16,781 nt of DNA from Chloroflexota bacterium (lineage in GTDB: Bacteria > Chloroflexota > Anaerolineae > B4-G1), in the NCBI GenBank assembly GCA_024232355.1, contig JAAEPW010000489.1, positions 1 to 16,781 of the forward strand. Reading direction: 5' to 3'. The translations under genes and the position numbers were made by a program. The notes beneath the pieces were generated by a model. The model saw only the letters and a list, made by a program, of their open reading frames with translations. It was not told the origin of the DNA and did not search any database. Positions 7,801 to 13,800 of the stretch are shown piece by piece (position 1 is the first letter of the stretch; each line of letters starts with the position of its first letter).

Positions 7801-10800
7801 TGAGCAAACCTTTAGCACTTTGCACTGGGCGCCCTATGAATACAATAGCGCCAATATGAATCAATATAATAGCCACGGCTGGGCAGCCTATGATTTTTTC
7901 CAGTATCAAGACGCCCTAACAGGCAAGCTGGATAAGGCCATTGATTCCAGTAAAGTGACAGGCTTGTTAGCACTATTTGGGGAGGGAGTGAGTGACGCCC
8001 CAGGCGCAAAAGTCGGGGCCATTAGCCTGGCCAAAAACTATTACACCGCCCTTTATCAAGGCGGGACTGCCCTGGTTGAGGACCCCAATTTGGGCGGCAT
8101 CGTTAATACCGAGCTTGTGGAGGACGACGCCTTACAACTACAAGCCAGCGATGAAGCGGTTCTGCTTATTGTCGCTAGCGCCGTATACCTGATGCAAGTC
8201 TTTTTTATTGACCAAGGGGAGCCACTGCTGGATAAAGCGGATGAGATTCTGGTGACCATCGGAGCTGTTCAACAAGACCTGGATAACAAGGATAGCGCCA
8301 TCGGTACCAGGGTTATACAAGGCGTCGGTTCAGCGGCCAAAAAGGGCCTGACAAGAATTTACGTCAGAAAAGTGGACTTTTCCAAAACGCCCAGCTATGG
8401 GGTTGTGCTCTATGACAATAACGCCGGGCGGAAATTGTCGGCGGGTTCGGCGATAACCTGGTCGGGCATGATCGTGGGTGCGACGTCGTTGATCCTCGAC
8501 CTGACCGGTTCAAAAACTGAGGCCTGGACCTATGCCATACAGGCGGCTGATATTGCTATAGCGGGACTCAAATTCGCTGATACCCTCAAAACCACCATAG
8601 AATTTAGCAAAGCCTTGAAAGGCTTTTCCAAGCTCGACACAATCGTAAAATCAGCACAGACAGTAAACGACATTCGCAAAGCCAGCCGTGTTGGAGCTGC
8701 CGTTGGTTTAGCGCTTAGTGTAGGCATTGCCGCCGGCATTTTTCTTTACACCGTGCTCAGCGAGGGCATTGCGGTTGACTCGCTGGCCTTTACCCAGGCG
8801 CTGGCTCAACTCTATGCCCAGATTATTGCGGCTATCATTATGGCGATTATTGCCGCCACGGTGATTGGGGCCTTGATCCTGGCCATACTTGCCCTGATTG
8901 ATGCGATCATTGCCCTGATATGCCACATTGTGGAAGGTAAAGCTTCTTGGGTGGAAGAGTGGATCTGTGGAGGGTTTTCCGGGCTTTTGGTCAAACTGAT
9001 TACTTATGTGATTTTCAACCAAACCCCCCTGGTCGATCTGGAAAAGACGGGGCGCCTGGACATTGCGCCTATGGGGATCACTCTGGCCAACCCGGCGGCG
9101 GGGATGATAGTTAATAATCGCATTGACTTTAGCACTGTCATTACGTCCAATCTTTACACCAACAGCCCGCTCTCTATTGGCTATGTCTATGCCTGGGGGC
9201 CGGCGAATCAATTTGCGGACAGGTACCTGGACGATTCCACGTTTCAGTATAGGATTCAACCCAGTAAGAACGATCTCTCTCTCAGTCAGAATCAAACCAG
9301 TTGGATCGCCGCTCCCGAGCGCGAAGACGCCCCGAACTCTGGCATCCCCGACGGTAAACGTTTTTACCAGGTATTTTATCCCACCGGGGCTTTTACCTAT
9401 ACACAGCCCGGCATTAACAAACCGGTTGTACTTTATCTAACCGAAGGGTTTAGTATAAAAGCGCAAGAATGCTGGCTTGTAGGACTCTTGTCCGTCCTCT
9501 GCTATCACCGTGATCTCAGTGAATCCAGTCACACAGACCTGGGCACAAGCTACAAGTTTGATGTATTCCCGGACTCGCTGGATGGCTTTATGAGCCTGGT
9601 CTCTACCGGGGATAATAGTTACCGCCAGGCTTGGGATAACAAGTTCCCCACGCTCATGGATGCCGATGGGGATGGATTGGTCAGCCAACATCACGGCGGG
9701 CCTGACCCGGATGACAGCACCCCCGATTTTGACGGCGACGGTCTGTCGGACTTTTGGGAATACCAGAACAGGAGCCTGGCCGATCCCAGGAACGCCGACG
9801 GCGATTGTGACGGCCTGACCGATTATTGGGAAGTTTTTTACGGCACCAACGCCCACCTGGCCGACACCGATAACGACGGCCTGCTTGATGGGGCAGAAGT
9901 CTTTCACCCCAACTGGCGCCACCCTTACGAGAACAGCGTCCGTAACAATAGTATCAATACCTGCCAGAACGGTCAAGGCGCGTCTTGGTCGGGCGGCTGG
10001 ACCATTGTTTGGGGGTATGATAATAGCGGCCCGCTAAATACCCTGGTCACCTCCGACCCGCTGACGGTTGATATTGATGGCGATAACATTCTGGACAACC
10101 GGGAATATATCTATGGCTATAACCCCAAGGTTTCCAGTGAATTAAATGTCCTCTCGATCGATTCCGCCTTGCAGGCGACAGGCGTCTTTACCACGGGCGC
10201 GATCGCCGTCCTTCCCGGCGCCACCATCCCCTATACGGCCTCCGTCAAAAACGAGCTGGATAACCGCTGGGCGTTCGGCCTGTTTGAGCAGGAATACCCG
10301 CTGGATCGTAACCGCACCATCAAGACGATGATCCTGGATCCCTTGAATGAGGTCACCATAAGTGGGGCCATTACCGTGCCCGCGAATATCACCCAAACGC
10401 AGGTGTCCACCCTGAGCCTGCGCGCCGGGGCGGTGATTAAAGACAAGAGCACCCATCGCCACCTGTGGCTGCACATGAATGACACAAATTGGCAGGGCGC
10501 TTTTGACGATGATTCGGGGAATGATAATCGTGTGACTTGCTCCCTGGGAAATTGTCCACGTAGCGCTGGCACTTATCTGACGGGTTTTGATGGCGAGCAT
10601 ACCATGCGCGCCACGCTCAAAAAGTTTAACCTCGCTTCCTCATTTACCGTGGGCATGTGGCTCAATCCCACTGACGACCTGGATTTCGACCATTTCAGCT
10701 TGTTGACAAAGTTCGGAGGCTGGCTGTCCTACCTATTTAACGTGAAACTCAATCCCGATTGGTCTGTCCAAATTAACACCGGGGGGTTCAATCAGGCGGG

Positions 10801-13800
10801 CCTGAAATCCAGTCCCGGCCTGATCGTGCCCAATCGATGGCAGCATCTCTTTGTAACGGCAAGTTACGATCCGGCCACCCAAAAGTACCTTGTCAGCCTT
10901 TATCGGAATGGTATTCCGATTATAAGGGACGGACAATTGAACTATGCCGGCTCGTCTAACAAAATAGAAATTGCCTACAATTATTATGGTTCACTGGATG
11001 AATTTGAGATCTATGACTATAGCCTGAGCGCCACCGAGATTCAAGCCCTGATGGGGACACAACCGGTGATGCAGGTTGATTTTGCTGCCAAAACCGATCT
11101 GTCTGGCTGGGAAAATATAATCACCTGTGCAGCTACAACCTGTCCTGCCGGCAGTTCCGGCGGCGGCGCTTTTGACCAGGCCAGTTATGTCCAATCCGCA
11201 GGGCCACAACTCAATTTGAGTGACGGTCAATTCAGTTTCGCCACCTGGGTCAAGCCCCTGGCCCGCACCCAGCCCTTTGATACGGACGCCGCCAACGTCT
11301 TTACAACCACGGCCAGCAGAGGTGGTGATTGGCAAGGTCTGTTTGGCAACGAGACCCTCAGCGATGCGGATAACAATGGAACCTATGAAACCCTCAACGT
11401 CGATTATCCCACCCTCTATGTGGGGAATCAAGGGCATCTCTTGATGCGCTTTGGGCACTATTCAGACACCACGCAACTTTGCGAATTCCAAACCACCAAC
11501 CCGGTACTCACCTTTGGTCAGAACCAACACCTGGCCGTCACCTTTGACGGGACGCAATATTACGTCTATCGCGATGGTGAACTGGTAGCCCAGGGGGCCG
11601 ATACGAATTGTGTGAACAAAAGACCCGCCAATACCTCCAGTTTTACCATCGGCGCGCCCAACACACACGGCTATTTCTATGCAGATCGCTTCCAGGTGAC
11701 TTTTCCCGCTAATCTTGTTTATCTTGATTTACTTTTCGACCTGTCACTAGCAGATAAATTATGGTCGGGAATAGTGGGTAATAATGATCCCAAAAATTAT
11801 TTGGCTTCGTTCCCTGTACATGCCGGCAAGCTCATTACAGACGACACTATCCACTCATATTCGATATACTATCTTGGTGAAACCATAGACCCGCAACCGT
11901 ATGCGCTATTTAACAGATTCCAACCCGCGCACTATACACGCCATCTTGACAGGTCAAAACACTATGCATTCCACTGGAGCATGTCCAACGACCATTTTAA
12001 CGGCACGCTGGATGATTTTCGCGTCTATCGCACTGCCCTGAACGCGGGCGCGATAGCCGATCTATACAAGGCCAGTTATTACGCCCTGGAACTGAGATTG
12101 GACGAGCCGCCGGGCGCGGACATCTTTGGCGACAGCTCTGGTAGCAATCGTCCGGCCAACTGTGTCCCCGCCGGGGGTGCTTGCCCCGAAAGCGGCCTTC
12201 CGGGGCGGGATCATCAGGCCCTGCGCTTTGACGGGACAAACGACTATTTGCAATTAAAGCACATCACCAACCCGGCCCAGGGCGAGTTTGCGGCAGGGGT
12301 CTGGTTCAAGGCCAACAGCGTGGACAGTCAAATGAACCTGCTGCAACAACAAGGCGCGGGCGGGCAAACCTGGCTCTATGTGACCGCCAATGGCCAACTG
12401 GCCACAGACCTGAGCGGCACACCCTTGACCAGCGCCCTCAGTGTCGCCGATAGCATCAAGACTGACGAATGGCGCCACGCCACGGTCAGTTATATCAGCC
12501 CCACCCTCAAGCTTTACCTGGACGGGGCCCAGGTGGCCAGCCGCAATACCACCCAAATTGGATCCAGCGCCGGGACGATGGTCGCCAGCACAAACAGTGC
12601 CAAGAACGGGAACTGGTTTAACGGCCTGCTGGATCACGTCGTGATTCTCAAAACCGCCCTCCAGAATGCCAGCGCCGTTCAAGACCTGATGCGCCAGAAT
12701 CCCGTCCTCAACTTGCACCTGGATGAAGACCTGGCGATGACGACCTTTGCCGACGACACCCCTTATGCCAATCATGCCACCTGCTCCGGCACGACCTGCC
12801 CCAAGGGCGGCGACAAGGGTCAGATGCGCGAGGCGCTCGTCTTTGACGGCCAGGACGATATGCTGACTGTGCAACACAGCGATGTCTTTGACTTTAGCGC
12901 CTACCCTAACTATACCCCAGAAAACACACCCTTTAGCGTTGGTCTGTGGGTCAAACCGAGCGCGAAAAAGAACGGTTATCAGCCATTGATCACCAAAGAG
13001 AGCGCGGGTCGGTTGAGGCTATTTGGTCTGTTCATTGCTCCCAACACGATGCGGATTCACTATAGCCTGCATGGACTTGTGTTTCCGTGGTGTGATGCCG
13101 ACAACTATAACGCCAACAGCGTCGGCTCCTTGAATGAAAATCAGTGGAATCACGTCATGCTGGTGATGGACGGCGAGCGGGCGTATTTATATCTCAATGG
13201 CAGCCTGGACAGTTCAGTGGCCATTGATACAAAGCTATGTGTCAATTCCCTGCCAATCCGGTTGGGGGACTGGGGAACTACCTATCCCGGCTTTGCTGGC
13301 AGCATGGATGAAGTGACCATCCACAACATCGCCTTCCGGGCGGACGAGGTGCGCGAAATTTACGACTATCAAGCCTCCTGGTTCGATGTCACCTACCAGC
13401 ACAGCATCCGGGTTGACCTGGACGATCCGGCGGTTGAAATTGGCCTGGCAGACAACATGTACCTGCGTGCTGATCCCGATATCGTGCTCTCTATCTCGGC
13501 TTATGACCCCACCTCCGCTGTGAAAAAAGTCCAATACTCTTTTGACAATAGCACCTGGTACACCGCCACCAGCCGCGACGGCGATGCCTGGATTTTCACC
13601 TTTACCCCTGCCGGCGATGGCCCCTACACCATCACCGCCCGCGCTTATGACAGCGTGGGACACGTGGTCACAGACACCGCTACCTTTAACGTGGACAACA
13701 CCCCGCCCGATGCGCTCAGTTTGAGCAATGCCGGCGCCCTCTTGCCTGGGGTTGGCAGCATACAACTCGACCCCCAATGCGCGGACGCCGGGAATGGCGC

